Positions 34,415-45,021 of a stretch of 64,000 nt of DNA are shown one piece after another. Source of the stretch: Caulobacter sp. (GTDB lineage: Bacteria > Pseudomonadota > Alphaproteobacteria > Caulobacterales > Caulobacteraceae); NCBI RefSeq assembly GCF_017744445.1, contig NZ_JAGIBH010000169.1, positions 62,001-126,000 of the forward strand. The letters are read 5' to 3'. Each line of letters begins with the position of its first letter. The first letter of the stretch is position 1. Made by a program: the position numbers and the translations under genes. The notes under the pieces are model-generated. The model was not told the DNA's origin and did not search any database. It saw only the letters and a program-made list of their open reading frames with translations.

Positions 34415-34802
34415 GCCAAGCTTTCTGAGCCCGAACCGCCGCGACCGCCAGCCAGATCGTCAGCAGGGTCGGCAGGAAGACGCCCGGAAAGTCCCGCGCC
34501 AGCAGCGGCCACGGCAGGCTGGTTCCGCAGAAGGGCGTGATCACGTGGATGATCGCATGGGCGCCCTGGAACGCCGCCGCCACGACCACCGCCCCGGCGT
34601 GCCGCCGCAGGTTCAGAGCCCCCAGCAGGGTCCCGATCCCGCAGGCCAGATAGGTGGCGCCGATGTCGCGCACGAAATGGTCGTTGAACGGCCCGGTCTG
34701 GATGACGCCGGGAATGGTCAGGTACCAAGGGTAAGGGACGGTCAGCATCACCAGGCCGTTGCCCAGAAACAGAACCGTCAGTCCGATCGCGATCCAGCGC
34801 AT
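34401..34802 (-). CDS. Small four-helix membrane protein preceding the ECF41 gene
   Basis: 133-residue protein with about four transmembrane segments (near 3-22, 43-62, 70-90 and 105-127). The start is the ATG after GGAGGG; the longer frame has no ribosome-binding site. Family not recognised with confidence; similar short membrane proteins accompany stress sigma factors. It overlaps the ECF41 gene by 14 nt and is probably the first gene of that transcript, a likely target or partner. Confidence 0.7.
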   Translation of the reverse strand: MRWIAIGLTVLFLGNGLVMLTVPYPWYLTIPGVIQTGPFNDHFVRDIGATYLACGIGTLLGALNLRRHAGAVVVAAAFQGAHAIIHVITPFCGTSLPWPLLARDFPGVFLPTLLTIWLAVAAVRAQKAWHDGV

Positions 34803-35022
34803 GTCGCCCTCCGAAAATGGTTCGAAGGCAGGACGAGACAGACCCCGCCCGTGTGACATGGTTCGGCGAAAAATGCCGTTAAGCCTGTTGAATCAGGCCC
34901 ATCTTGCCATTCCGCCTGTGGACGACTAGGTTCCGCGCCCGTTCTTTCACACCGTCGACCTACCGCTCCGCCGCCGGACTTTCCGGCGGGCGTCGACGGC
35001 ATTTCCTTGAGGATATCCGCCC

Positions 35023-35823
35023 GTGGCCACGCCTTCCGCCCTCCTGAACGTCATGATCGACGCGGCCCGGAAGGCCGCCCGCGGCCTGGCTCGCGACTTC
35101 GGCGAAGTCACCGAACTGCAGGTCTCCAAGAAGGGCGCGGCCGATTTCGTCACCAATGCCGACATCAAGGCCGAACAGACCCTGTTCGAGATCCTGACCA
35201 AGGCCCGCCCGGGCTACAGCTTCCTGGGCGAAGAGCGTGGCATGATCGAGGGCACCGACAAGACCCACACCTGGATCGTCGATCCGCTGGACGGCACCAC
35301 CAACTTCATGCACGCCATCCCGCACTTCGCGGTCAACATCGCGCTGCAGCGTGAAGGCGAAGGCGTCGTCGCCGGCGTCACCTACAACCCGATCACCCAC
35401 GACCTGTTCTGGGTTGAAAAGGGCAAAGGCGCGTTCCTGGGCGCCGAGAAGCGTCTGCGCGTCGCCGCCCGCCGTCACCTGGACGAGAGCATCCTGGCCA
35501 CGGGCGTGCCGTTCGCCGGCAAGCCGGGCCACGGCCAGTTCCTGAAGGAGCTGCACCAGGTCAGCCAGAAGGTCGCCGGCGTGCGCCGCTTCGGCTCGGC
35601 CGCCCTGGACCTGGCCTGGGTCGCCGCCGGCCGCTTCGACGCCTACTGGGAGCGTAACCTGAACCCGTGGGACATCGCCGCCGGCGTGCTGATGGTCCAG
35701 GAGTCGGGCGGCAAGGTCACCACGATCGACGAGAACGACCTGGACGTCGTGGGCGGCAAGTCGATCCTGGCCAGCAACCAGGACCTCTATCCGCAGATCC
35801 TGGAACGCCTGCGGGCGGCCTAA
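35023..35823 (+). CDS. suhB: Inositol monophosphatase family protein SuhB
   Basis: 266-residue magnesium-dependent phosphatase. Metal-binding signatures: GEERGMIEGTDKT, VDPLDGTTNFMHAIPHF and WERNLNPWDIAAGVLMVQESGG. It starts at GTG after TTGAGGA. Known substrates of the family are inositol phosphate, fructose bisphosphate and NADP; E. coli SuhB also joins transcription antitermination complexes. The gene stands alone and ends facing the XRE gene across a long inverted repeat. Confidence 0.92.
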   Translation: MATPSALLNVMIDAARKAARGLARDFGEVTELQVSKKGAADFVTNADIKAEQTLFEILTKARPGYSFLGEERGMIEGTDKTHTWIVDPLDGTTNFMHAIPHFAVNIALQREGEGVVAGVTYNPITHDLFWVEKGKGAFLGAEKRLRVAARRHLDESILATGVPFAGKPGHGQFLKELHQVSQKVAGVRRFGSAALDLAWVAAGRFDAYWERNLNPWDIAAGVLMVQESGGKVTTIDENDLDVVGGKSILASNQDLYPQILERLRAA

Positions 35824-35830
35824 GGCCGTT

Positions 35831-35944
35831 AAAAACTGTCATCCCGGCCAAGCGCGAAGCGCGCCGAGCCGGGACCGCCGGAAACTCCGAGCCTGTTGTG
35901 GTCCCGGGTCTCCGCTACGCTGCGCCCGGGATGACAGGTTTTAA
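35831..35944. repeat. Inverted repeat pair (second family) between convergent suhB and XRE genes
   Basis: Outer arms AAAACTGTCATCCCGG and CCCGGGATGACAGGTTTT are nearly perfect complements about 80 nt apart, with further smaller palindromes inside. The core differs from the CCCGGCGAAAGCCGGG family. Gene ends lie on both sides, so it may act as a shared terminator. Confidence 0.8.
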
Positions 35945-36150
35945 GGGCGGCGATCCATCCGCAGGATGTCGCCGGGCTCGCAATCCAGATAGTCGCAGAT
36001 CTTCTCCAGGGTCTCGAAACGCACGCCCTTCACCTTGCCCTGCTTAAGCAGGGAGAGATTGGCCTCGGTGATGCCGATATGGGCCGCCAGGTCCTTGGAC
36101 TTGACGTTCCGCTCGGCCATCATCACGGCCAGCTTGACCACGATCGGCAT
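35941..36150 (-). CDS. Small XRE/YozG-like transcriptional regulator
   Basis: 69-residue helix-turn-helix protein: KLAVMMAERNVKSKDLAAHI, ITEANLSLLKQGKVKGVRFETLEKIC, then DCEPGDILRMD. It resembles the YozG type and is closely similar to the regulator at 53321-53560. Its start overlaps the stop of the DUF2975-type membrane gene, so the two are coupled. It probably represses its own cassette. Confidence 0.88.
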   Translation of the reverse strand: MPIVVKLAVMMAERNVKSKDLAAHIGITEANLSLLKQGKVKGVRFETLEKICDYLDCEPGDILRMDRRP

Positions 36151-36839
36151 CAGACGATCTGGGCGTGGTCGTCGGCGATCGCGGCCGCCTTCACCATGAT
36201 CAGGGCGATCAGGGTCAAGGTGACGGCATAGATCACGGTCAGAACGTTCGATACGCCCGCGTAGCTGGCGGTGTAGGTGCTGACCGAGAACAGCACCGAG
36301 CGGTCGCCGGTCACGATGTCCATCAGCTTGCGCGAACCGTCCGTCGCCAGACCGCCCAGCTTCGCGGCGAACGGTGACAGCAGGACGAAGCCCAGCCCGG
36401 CCAGCGCGAACCGCACCAGTTGGTCCACCGTGCGCCGCGCCAGCAGTCGCCCGCGAGCGAAACCGACGAAGCAGGCGCAGGCCTGGAACAAGCCATAGGC
36501 CAGGGCCGCAAGCGGCGCCTGCATGACCGCCTTCCCGATCAGGCCGCTGACATAGGCCTTCAGAGTGGGGCGCGCTGTGTCGGGCTTCAGGATGGGACAG
36601 GGGGACGGCTTGTCGGGCCCGCAGACCTCAGCCGTACTGGTCACCTTCGCCGCGACGTTCATCTTGTCGTTGCCGGCGCGCCAGGTCGCTTGCTGATGCG
36701 TCCAGTCCGCGATCGCCGTCAGGACCAGCATCCCCGCCACGATCATGGTCAGCGCCGTGGCCATCAGGCCGCAGAAGCCCGCCATCGCCGCGCTAATCCA
36801 GCGTATCCCACGACCCACGCTCGCGCCCTGCCTGTCCAT
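36150..36839 (-). CDS. DUF2975-like membrane protein paired with XRE regulator
   Basis: 229-residue inner-membrane protein with four predicted transmembrane segments (about 12-40, 105-128, 140-165 and 195-220) and a loop of about 60 residues between the first two, which includes two Cys in AEVCGPDKPSPC. The start is the ATG after GGAGGGG; the long upstream frame is unsupported. Paired DUF2975 and small XRE genes are widespread; the function is unknown. The second pair in this window has the same order. Confidence 0.72.
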   Translation of the reverse strand: MDRQGASVGRGIRWISAAMAGFCGLMATALTMIVAGMLVLTAIADWTHQQATWRAGNDKMNVAAKVTSTAEVCGPDKPSPCPILKPDTARPTLKAYVSGLIGKAVMQAPLAALAYGLFQACACFVGFARGRLLARRTVDQLVRFALAGLGFVLLSPFAAKLGGLATDGSRKLMDIVTGDRSVLFSVSTYTASYAGVSNVLTVIYAVTLTLIALIMVKAAAIADDHAQIV

Positions 36840-36963
36840 AGCCCGCCCCTCCGCTAAAGTTGAAATTATCGTCATACAATAATTTATTCTCGTCAAGCGG
36901 TGGAAATTCAGATTCCTCGTCCCTCTAGCCAAACCGTCACATCCGAGCGCTAAATCCGCGCCC
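36840..36963. promoter_or_regulatory. Divergent promoter region with direct repeats
   Basis: AT-rich segment between the DUF2975 cassette and glpQ. On the minus strand, TGACGAGAATAA and TGACGATAATTT are direct repeats about 21 bp apart, candidate operator sites for the small XRE regulator. Confidence 0.45.
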
Positions 36964-38034
36964 ATGACCCTGCTTACCCGTCGCGCCATGACCACCGCCG
37001 CGCTCGCCGGCACGCTGCTGCCCGGCTTCGGCTTCGCCCAGACGAAAAAGCCGATCGTCATCGGCCATCGCGGTTGCAGCGGCGAGCGACCCGAGCACAC
37101 GGCGCTGTCGTACGAGCGCGCCATCGAGCAGGGCGCCGACTTCATCGAGCCGGACCTGGTCCCAACCCAGGACGGTCACCTGGTGGCCCGCCACGAGAAC
37201 GAGATCGGCGGCACGACCGATGTGGCCAGCCGTCCCGAATTCGCCGCCCGCAAGGCCACCAAGACGATCGATGGCCAGCAAGTCACCGGCTGGTTCACCG
37301 AGGACTTCACCCTGGCCGAGATCAAGACCCTGCGCGCCCGCGAGCGGCTGCCGCAACTGCGTCCGGCCAGCGCCGCGTTCGACGGCCAGGCTCAGATCCT
37401 GACCTTCGAGGAGGTCGTGGCCATCGCCCGCGCCGGGACCCAGCGCACGGGCCGCACGATCGGCGTCTATCCCGAGCTGAAGCACCCGACCTACTTCGCC
37501 TCGATCGGCCTGCCGACCGAGGACCGCCTGGTCGCCAAGTTGAAGGCCCTGGACCTGAACTCGGCGACCGCGCCGGTGTTCGTGCAGTGCTTCGAGGTCA
37601 GCCCGCTGAAGAAGCTGAAGGCCAAGACCGCCGCGCGCCTGGTTCTACTGGTCGATGGCGAAGGCGGCCCGGCCGACCTGCCGAACGTCAAATATGCCGA
37701 CCTGATCACCGCCCAGGGCCTGAAGGACGTCGCCGTCTATGCCGACGGCCTGGGCCCGAACTGGAGCCTGGTGGTTCCCAACGACAAGCAGGTCCTGCTG
37801 CCGGCCACCGACTTGGTGAAGAATGCCCACGCCGCCGGCCTGGCCGTCCACCCCTGGACTGTCCGCGCCGAGAACTACTTCCTGCCCGCCAGCCTGCGGA
37901 AAGGCGATCCCCAGGACCCGGCCTTCCTGGCCCTGCACGGCGACGTCGCGCCGGTGTTCAGGGCCCTGTACGCGGCCGGCGTCGACGGGGTGTTCAGCGA
38001 CTTCCCGGGCCTGGCCGCCGCCGCGCGAGGCTAA
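36964..38034 (+). CDS. glpQ: Glycerophosphodiester phosphodiesterase
   Basis: Hydrolyses glycerophosphodiesters to glycerol-3-phosphate and an alcohol. A Tat-like or Sec signal (RRAMTTAALAGTLLPGFGFA) directs it to the periplasm. The active-site stretch is VIGHRGCSGERPEHTALSY with Glu in EPDLVPTQDGHLV. 356 residues. Downstream is a DUF885 peptidase gene with a 70-nt gap, so the two are probably one transcript. Confidence 0.92.
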   Translation: MTLLTRRAMTTAALAGTLLPGFGFAQTKKPIVIGHRGCSGERPEHTALSYERAIEQGADFIEPDLVPTQDGHLVARHENEIGGTTDVASRPEFAARKATKTIDGQQVTGWFTEDFTLAEIKTLRARERLPQLRPASAAFDGQAQILTFEEVVAIARAGTQRTGRTIGVYPELKHPTYFASIGLPTEDRLVAKLKALDLNSATAPVFVQCFEVSPLKKLKAKTAARLVLLVDGEGGPADLPNVKYADLITAQGLKDVAVYADGLGPNWSLVVPNDKQVLLPATDLVKNAHAAGLAVHPWTVRAENYFLPASLRKGDPQDPAFLALHGDVAPVFRALYAAGVDGVFSDFPGLAAAARG

Positions 38035-38105
38035 ATCGTTCCTCGATATTGCCGAAGCGGGGCGAGACGGTGCAGCGTGCGCGCCTGTCCGTTCAGGGGA
38101 ACTCC

Positions 38106-39407
38106 ATGAAGCTTCGCCACGCCGTCTCCGCGGCCGCCCTCGCCGCCGTCATGCTGCTGGGCGCGCCCGCCTTCGCCTCGCCGGGTTCGGACCTGCTGGA
38201 CAAGATCGCCGTCGACTTCGTGCGCCTGACCCTGGAGGCCGGCGAGCGCGAGCCCGGCTATGTCGACGCCTATTACGGCCCACAGGCGATGCAGGACGCC
38301 GCCAAGCTGGCCCCGCGCCCCGTCTCGGTGCTGCGCAAGGAAGCCAACCGCCTGCAGCTGCTGCTGGCCAAGGTTCCCAATAAGGATCTCGACGCCGACC
38401 AGCTGCGCCGCAAGGCCTTCCTGAGGGGTCAGGTGAAGGCCGCCCAGACCCGCCTGGCCATGATCGCTGGCGACAAGTTCAGCTTCGAGGACGAGGCCGA
38501 GGGCCTGTTCAGTGTCCGCCCAGTGCTCAAGCCCCTGAAGAGCTACGATCCGATCCTGGCGAAGATCGAAAAGCTGGTCCCCGGCAAGGGTGACCTGGCC
38601 GCCCGCGTCGACGCCTTCCAGAACCGCTACGTGATCCCGACCGACAAGGTCGAGGCCGTGATGCAGGCCGGCATCGCCGCCTGCAAGGCCAAGACGGAAG
38701 CGCACATCAAGCTGCCGGCTGGCGAACGCTTCGACATGGAGTTCGTCACCAAGAAGCCCTGGAGCGGCTACAACTGGTACAAGGGCAACGCCCACAGCCT
38801 GATCCAGATCAACACCGACCTGCCGATCTACATCAGCCGCGCGCTCGATCTGGGCTGCCACGAGGGCTATCCGGGCCACCACGTGCTGAACGCCCTGCTG
38901 GAGCAGAAGCTGACCAAGGACAAGGGCTGGATCGAGTTCTCGGTCTATCCGCTGTTCTCGCCGCAGTCGTTCATCGCCGAGGGCAGCGCCAATTTCGGCA
39001 TCGAGTTGGCCTTCCCCGGCGACGCCAAGACGCAGTTCGAGCGCGACAAGCTGTATCCGCTGGCGGGCCTGGATCCGGCGACGGCGAAAACCTACGGCGA
39101 ACTGCAGGCGGCCAAGGGCGCGCTGGCCAGCAGCGGCAACACGGTCGCGGCGCTGTATCTGTCGGGCAAGATGACCAAGGAACAGGCTGTACAGGCGCTG
39201 ATGAAATACAGCCTCTATTCGCGCGGCGGGGCCGAAAAGCGGGTGTCTTTCATCGAGACCTACCGCTCGTACGTCATCAACTACAACATCGGCCAGGACA
39301 TGGTCCGCGACCACGTCTACCGCGCCGGCAAGACCGAGGACGCCCGCTGGAAGGCGATGGAACGCGTGATCAGCGAACCGACGACGCCGGCGGATTTGCG
39401 AAAGTAG
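38106..39407 (+). CDS. DUF885 family secreted metallopeptidase-like protein
   Basis: 433-residue exported protein (signal 1-24, ends PAFA). The family's zinc-binding motif appears as CHEGYPGHHVLNAL, with the further acid in FIAEGSANFG. DUF885 proteins are predicted peptidases of the M32/thermolysin-like type. Start after AGGGGAAC. Substrate unknown. Confidence 0.82.
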   Translation: MKLRHAVSAAALAAVMLLGAPAFASPGSDLLDKIAVDFVRLTLEAGEREPGYVDAYYGPQAMQDAAKLAPRPVSVLRKEANRLQLLLAKVPNKDLDADQLRRKAFLRGQVKAAQTRLAMIAGDKFSFEDEAEGLFSVRPVLKPLKSYDPILAKIEKLVPGKGDLAARVDAFQNRYVIPTDKVEAVMQAGIAACKAKTEAHIKLPAGERFDMEFVTKKPWSGYNWYKGNAHSLIQINTDLPIYISRALDLGCHEGYPGHHVLNALLEQKLTKDKGWIEFSVYPLFSPQSFIAEGSANFGIELAFPGDAKTQFERDKLYPLAGLDPATAKTYGELQAAKGALASSGNTVAALYLSGKMTKEQAVQALMKYSLYSRGGAEKRVSFIETYRSYVINYNIGQDMVRDHVYRAGKTEDARWKAMERVISEPTTPADLRK

Positions 39408-39435
39408 GTCGGGCTTCGGGGGAGGCTCTCAGTTC

Positions 39436-40554
39436 ATGGTCGACGCTCCGGCGCTGATCCTGTCTTCGGCGACGGCCGCGATCGGGCTGTTCGCGGCCGC
39501 GCAGCTGGGCGTGCGGCGCGACTGGAAGGACGCGCCGGCGACGGCCTTGGCGGTGTTCCTGGCGCTGAGCGGGATATCCGGCATCGACCTGCTGCTGGAC
39601 CGCACCGGGGTCTATGGCGCCCATCCGTGGACGACCGGGATCCTGTGGGCGCTGTCGTTGTTCTTGGGACCGTCGATCCTGGCCTATGTGCTCGCCATGA
39701 CCGGCGAGCCCGATCGCTGGACCTTCGCCCGCGCCTGGCGGATCGGTTGGCCGGCCAGCGTGGCTGTGCTGATCGCCTCGCCGTTCTTCCTGCTGCCAGC
39801 GCGGACGCGGCTGGCGGTCTATGGCCTGGCCGAGACGGACACGCTGGCGGGCATCCTGCAGCTGTTGTTCGTGGCCCTCTTCCTGCTGGTCACCTTGGGC
39901 TATCTGGCGGCCGCCCTGGTGGTGCTGAGCCGGCACGTGCGGCGGGTGCGCGATCTCTTCTCCAACATCGAGGACCGCACCCTGAGCTGGCTGCGGGCGC
40001 TGGTGCTGATCATGCTGGCCGCCTGGGCCTGGGGCGCGGTGAAGTCGGCCTTGTCCCTGGGCGCCAGCACCCACTGGCTGGACGTCGCGGCCGCCGCGAT
40101 CGAGCTGGGCTGGACCGCGGCTATCGGCCTGTTCGGCCTGTCGCAAAAGCCGATCTACACCCGCGAGACCGAGACCCCGAAGGTCCTGCCCTCGCCCGAG
40201 AAATACGCCCGCTCGGCCCTGCCCGAGACGCGCCAGGTCGAGATCGCGGTCAGGCTGGAGCAGGCCATGCGCGCCGACGCCCTCTATCGCGATCCGCTGC
40301 TGTCGCTGAGCGCCCTGGCCAGCCGTATCGCCATCACGCCCAACCATCTGTCCCAGACCCTGAATGAGCACCTGGGCCAGAGCTTCTTCGACTACGTCAA
40401 TCGCTGGCGGGTCGAGGAGGCGGTCGAACGCATCAAGAGCTCGGACGAGCCGATCCTGACCATCGCCTACGACGTCGGCTTCAACTCGCGCTCGACCTTC
40501 AACGCCGCCGTCAAGAAACACGCCGGCCAGCCGCCCAGCGCCTTCCGGGCCTGA
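39436..40554 (+). CDS. AraC-family regulator with membrane sensor domain
   Basis: 372 residues. Seven predicted transmembrane segments in the first 240 residues, then a cytoplasmic AraC-type DNA-binding domain (about 270-372; LSLSALASRIAITPNHLSQTL, LGQSFFDYVNRWRVEEAV, TIAYDVGFNSRSTFNAAVKK). Such 7TM-AraC proteins sense envelope or extracellular ligands. It lies directly upstream of the MipA/OmpV gene, whose leader carries a strong palindrome, making that gene a plausible target. Confidence 0.88.
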   Translation: MVDAPALILSSATAAIGLFAAAQLGVRRDWKDAPATALAVFLALSGISGIDLLLDRTGVYGAHPWTTGILWALSLFLGPSILAYVLAMTGEPDRWTFARAWRIGWPASVAVLIASPFFLLPARTRLAVYGLAETDTLAGILQLLFVALFLLVTLGYLAAALVVLSRHVRRVRDLFSNIEDRTLSWLRALVLIMLAAWAWGAVKSALSLGASTHWLDVAAAAIELGWTAAIGLFGLSQKPIYTRETETPKVLPSPEKYARSALPETRQVEIAVRLEQAMRADALYRDPLLSLSALASRIAITPNHLSQTLNEHLGQSFFDYVNRWRVEEAVERIKSSDEPILTIAYDVGFNSRSTFNAAVKKHAGQPPSAFRA

Positions 40555-40640
40555 TGTCCGAACGGGACGGCCCGGAAGCTTCCGAGCCTTCGAGCCTACC
40601 CGTCCGGAAGGCGCCTAGGCGCAAGCTGAGCCAGTTAGAC

Positions 40641-40670
40641 GACTGTTCCTCCCACTGCATGAGAACAGTC
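40641..40670. promoter_or_regulatory. Palindromic operator at the MipA/OmpV gene start
   Basis: GACTGTTC-N14-GAACAGTC, a perfect 8-bp inverted repeat. It overlaps one possible start codon of the following gene and ends just before the other. The 22-bp centre-to-centre spacing fits a dimeric regulator. Confidence 0.55.
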
Positions 40671-41450
40671 ATGATCCTTCGTTTTTCCCTGGCCGCCTGC
40701 GTCCTGGCCCTGGCTCCCATCGCCGCCCACGCCCAGGAAACCGAAAAGCCCGAGCGCCTCTTCCTGCTGGGCGCTGGCGTCTACGCCACCACCAATCCCT
40801 ACGCGACCGCCAAGAAGAAGACCCAGACCGGCGTGCTGCCGCTGTTCGTCTACCAGACCGATCGCCTGACGGCCGACCTGTCGGGCCTGGCGGTCAAGGC
40901 CTGGGGCAATGACCACTTCAAGCTGGAGGGCCGCGTCGCGCCACGCTTCCAGCTGGTCGATCCCAAGGACACCCGCGACTTCGCCTTCCTCAAGCGCAGC
41001 ACCGGCGTCGACCTGGGCGGCCGCTTCAGCGGCACGACCGGCCCCGCGACCCTCAGCGTCGAATACCTGCGCGACGTCAGCTGCGAGACCAAGGGCCAGG
41101 AGATCAACCTGGACCTGACCCTGTCGGCCCAGCCCTCGGAGAAGCTGTCGGTCGACGTGGTTGCCGGCGTCTCGTGGAAGGACAAGAAGCTGGCCACCTG
41201 GCTGTACGGCCTCAGCGTCAAGGAAGCCGGCGTCGCCCGGGCCTACGAATACGGCCGCACGCCCAGCGCGGCATCGGGCGGGGTGCTGGTCCCGTCGCTG
41301 GGCGTCCAGGCCCGCTACCAGGTCACCGACCGCCTGTTCGTGATCGCCGCAGGCGAGGTCGAACTCTTCGACAAGGACATCACCGACAGCCCTCTGATGG
41401 CCAAGGACCATTCGGCCGGCGCCTTCGTCAGCCTGGTGCGGCGGTTCTAG
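40671..41450 (+). CDS. MipA/OmpV family outer-membrane protein
   Basis: 259 residues from the chosen ATG (MILRFSLAAC), with a Sec signal ending AHAQ. Another ATG lies four codons upstream. The mature part alternates beta-strands typical of the MipA/OmpV barrel (KTQTGVLPLFVYQTDRLTADLSG, GVLVPSLGVQARYQVTDRLFV, AGAFVSLVRRF with a terminal Phe). Function may be scaffolding of murein enzymes or porin-like transport; unknown here. Confidence 0.85.
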   Translation: MILRFSLAACVLALAPIAAHAQETEKPERLFLLGAGVYATTNPYATAKKKTQTGVLPLFVYQTDRLTADLSGLAVKAWGNDHFKLEGRVAPRFQLVDPKDTRDFAFLKRSTGVDLGGRFSGTTGPATLSVEYLRDVSCETKGQEINLDLTLSAQPSEKLSVDVVAGVSWKDKKLATWLYGLSVKEAGVARAYEYGRTPSAASGGVLVPSLGVQARYQVTDRLFVIAAGEVELFDKDITDSPLMAKDHSAGAFVSLVRRF

Positions 41451-41452
41451 TC

Positions 41453-42252
41453 GTGAGCGCGATCGACCGCTCCCACGCGCTCGTGCCCGTCTCAGCGCCC
41501 GCCAGGCCGGCCAGCGGGACGGCGGCCATCCTGGTGATCTGGTTGGCCGCCGCCGCGCCGATGGCGGTGCTGGCCTGGGTCGTCGCGCCCCGGCTGATCG
41601 CGCCCGGCGATCCGCTGCCGGGCCTGGTCTTCTGGCGGCTGATGGTCGTCGGCATGGCCTGGCAGGGCATGCTGTCGGTCATCGTGCTGAAGCTGGAAGG
41701 CGTCCCCTTCCGGCCCGCCGCTCTGGCTCGGCGACTGTGGCTGGCGACGCCGACCTGGAGGGGACGGCCGGCGATCGCGGCCTTCCTGCTGGTCCCCGTG
41801 TTCGCCGCCGTCGGCTTCGTCGGCGACGACGCGGCCGGCGCCTGGTTCCAGGGCACGGCCCTGGGCCAGGCCCTGGCGGCCCACACCCCGTCCTTCGCCT
41901 TCATCGAGCACCTGGCCACGCCGGAAGCCCGAGGACGCTGGGACATCCTGGCGCTGGCCGTGGTCTCCAGCGTCTTCAACTACGGCCTGGGCGAAGCCTT
42001 GCTGTTCCACGGCGTGCTGCTGCCGCGCATGGAGAAGGCCTGGGGCCGATGGGCTTGGCTGGGCAATGGCGTGCTGTTCACCGCCTACCACGCCCACAAG
42101 TTCTGGATCATGCCGGGCCTGCTGATCAGCTGCCTCTGCTACAGCCTGCCGGCCCAGATCTTCCGATCCAGCTGGCTGGCGGTGCTGATCCACGCCGTCG
42201 AGGGCGTGGTGCTGATCGTGGCCGTGCTGGCGGTGATCCTCGGGGCCGCGGT

Positions 42253-42256
<4 letters not shown>
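41453..42256 (+). CDS. CPBP/CAAX-protease-like membrane protein
   Basis: 267-residue membrane protein with about seven hydrophobic segments, starting at GTG 3 nt after the MipA gene. The C-terminal region resembles CPBP-family intramembrane proteases (GEALLFHGVLLPRM, VLFTAYHAHKFW), but the first motif has Glu-Ala rather than Glu-Glu, so catalytic activity is doubtful. Its stop is shared as CTAG with the convergent ABC transporter gene. Confidence 0.7.
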
Positions 42257-44103
<1,847 letters not shown>

Positions 44104-44231
44104 CAACAGTCCCTTGCCAAAATCGCGCGGGTTCTTTATAGCCGCCCGTCTTCGAGGGCCACCCCGCGCGTGCGCAGGTTGGCGCTTACCCCAATTCACA
44201 CTCGCCGGCTTAGTCGGTCTGGATCGCCGCC

Positions 44232-44462
44232 ATGAAACAAGACATTCACCCCGACTACCACTTCATCACCGTCACCCTGACCGACGGCTCGAGCTATCAA
44301 ACCCGCTCGACCTACGGCAAGGAAGGCGCGAACCTCGCGCTCGACATCGATCCGCGCACCCACCCGGCGTGGACGGGCGGCAACGCCCAGCTGATGGACC
44401 GTGGCGGCCGCGTCTCGCGCTTCAACGCCAAGTTCGCCGGTTTCACCGGCAAGAAGGCCTAA
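44232..44462 (+). CDS. rpmE: 50S ribosomal protein L31
   Basis: 76-residue bL31 of the zinc-free type (no CxxC): MKQDIHPDYHFITVTLTDG, TRSTYG, RTHPAWTGGNAQLMDRGGRV and a final KKA. It is part of the large subunit and bridges to the 30S head. Single-gene transcript with a strong terminator. Confidence 0.95.
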   Translation: MKQDIHPDYHFITVTLTDGSSYQTRSTYGKEGANLALDIDPRTHPAWTGGNAQLMDRGGRVSRFNAKFAGFTGKKA

Positions 44463-44493
44463 GCTTAGACCTTCTCGCCGTAAGGGCGACGAG

Positions 44494-44530
44494 AGGCCGG
44501 CTCCGCGTTTCGCGGGCCGGCCTTTTCTGT
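44494..44530 (+). terminator. Terminator after rpmE
   Basis: Imperfect long stem AGGCCGGCTCCGCG / CGCGGGCCGGCCT with a TTT loop, followed by TTTTCTGTTT. Confidence 0.85.
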
Positions 44531-44539
44531 TTCTGGGGC

Positions 44540-44959
44540 TCAGGCGAAGGCCGGGGTCCAAATTGGGTCGGGGTTCTCGGAGATTCGGCCCGGACGGCGA
44601 ATCCGCCGAGCGCGCACCGCCCTTGGCCTTGGCCGGGAAATACGTCTGACGACGTTACTGAACTGCCCTTTGAACGATCGCCACCCCGGCGCCAGCCGCG
44701 TGACGATCAGGGTCGCCGCGAACAGCTCGATCCAGCCGACGATATCGAAGGCCAGCACCCAGACCAGGTCCGCGATGACCAACTCGGCGGCGAAGATGGC
44801 GAACGCCATGACGATCGCCCCGGCCAGCAGCGTTCGCCAGCTTGTCGCGTTCAGTCGCTGCGCGGGGGCATCGACGAGCAGTCGCCAGAGACTTCCGCCC
44901 GGCGCGCGCGACACGATCACGGCCAGAAGCCCGATCAGGGCGGCGATCAGCAAGGACAT
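44540..44959 (-). CDS. Hypothetical membrane protein (139 aa)
   Basis: Unrecognised. Three hydrophobic segments (about 3-17, 42-62 and 66-88) followed by a very basic tail (RPRPRAVRARRIRRPGRI). The last codons run into a lone half of the dispersed palindrome family, so the natural C-terminus may have been changed by that repeat. Starts ATG; no clear operon partner. Confidence 0.55.
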   Translation of the reverse strand: MSLLIAALIGLLAVIVSRAPGGSLWRLLVDAPAQRLNATSWRTLLAGAIVMAFAIFAAELVIADLVWVLAFDIVGWIELFAATLIVTRLAPGWRSFKGQFSNVVRRISRPRPRAVRARRIRRPGRISENPDPIWTPAFA

Positions 44960-45021
44960 GCGAGACTCCGGCGAAGCTCCACCCGAGATGGGGAGAACCA
45001 GGACGCTCGCAAGCGCCCCCT

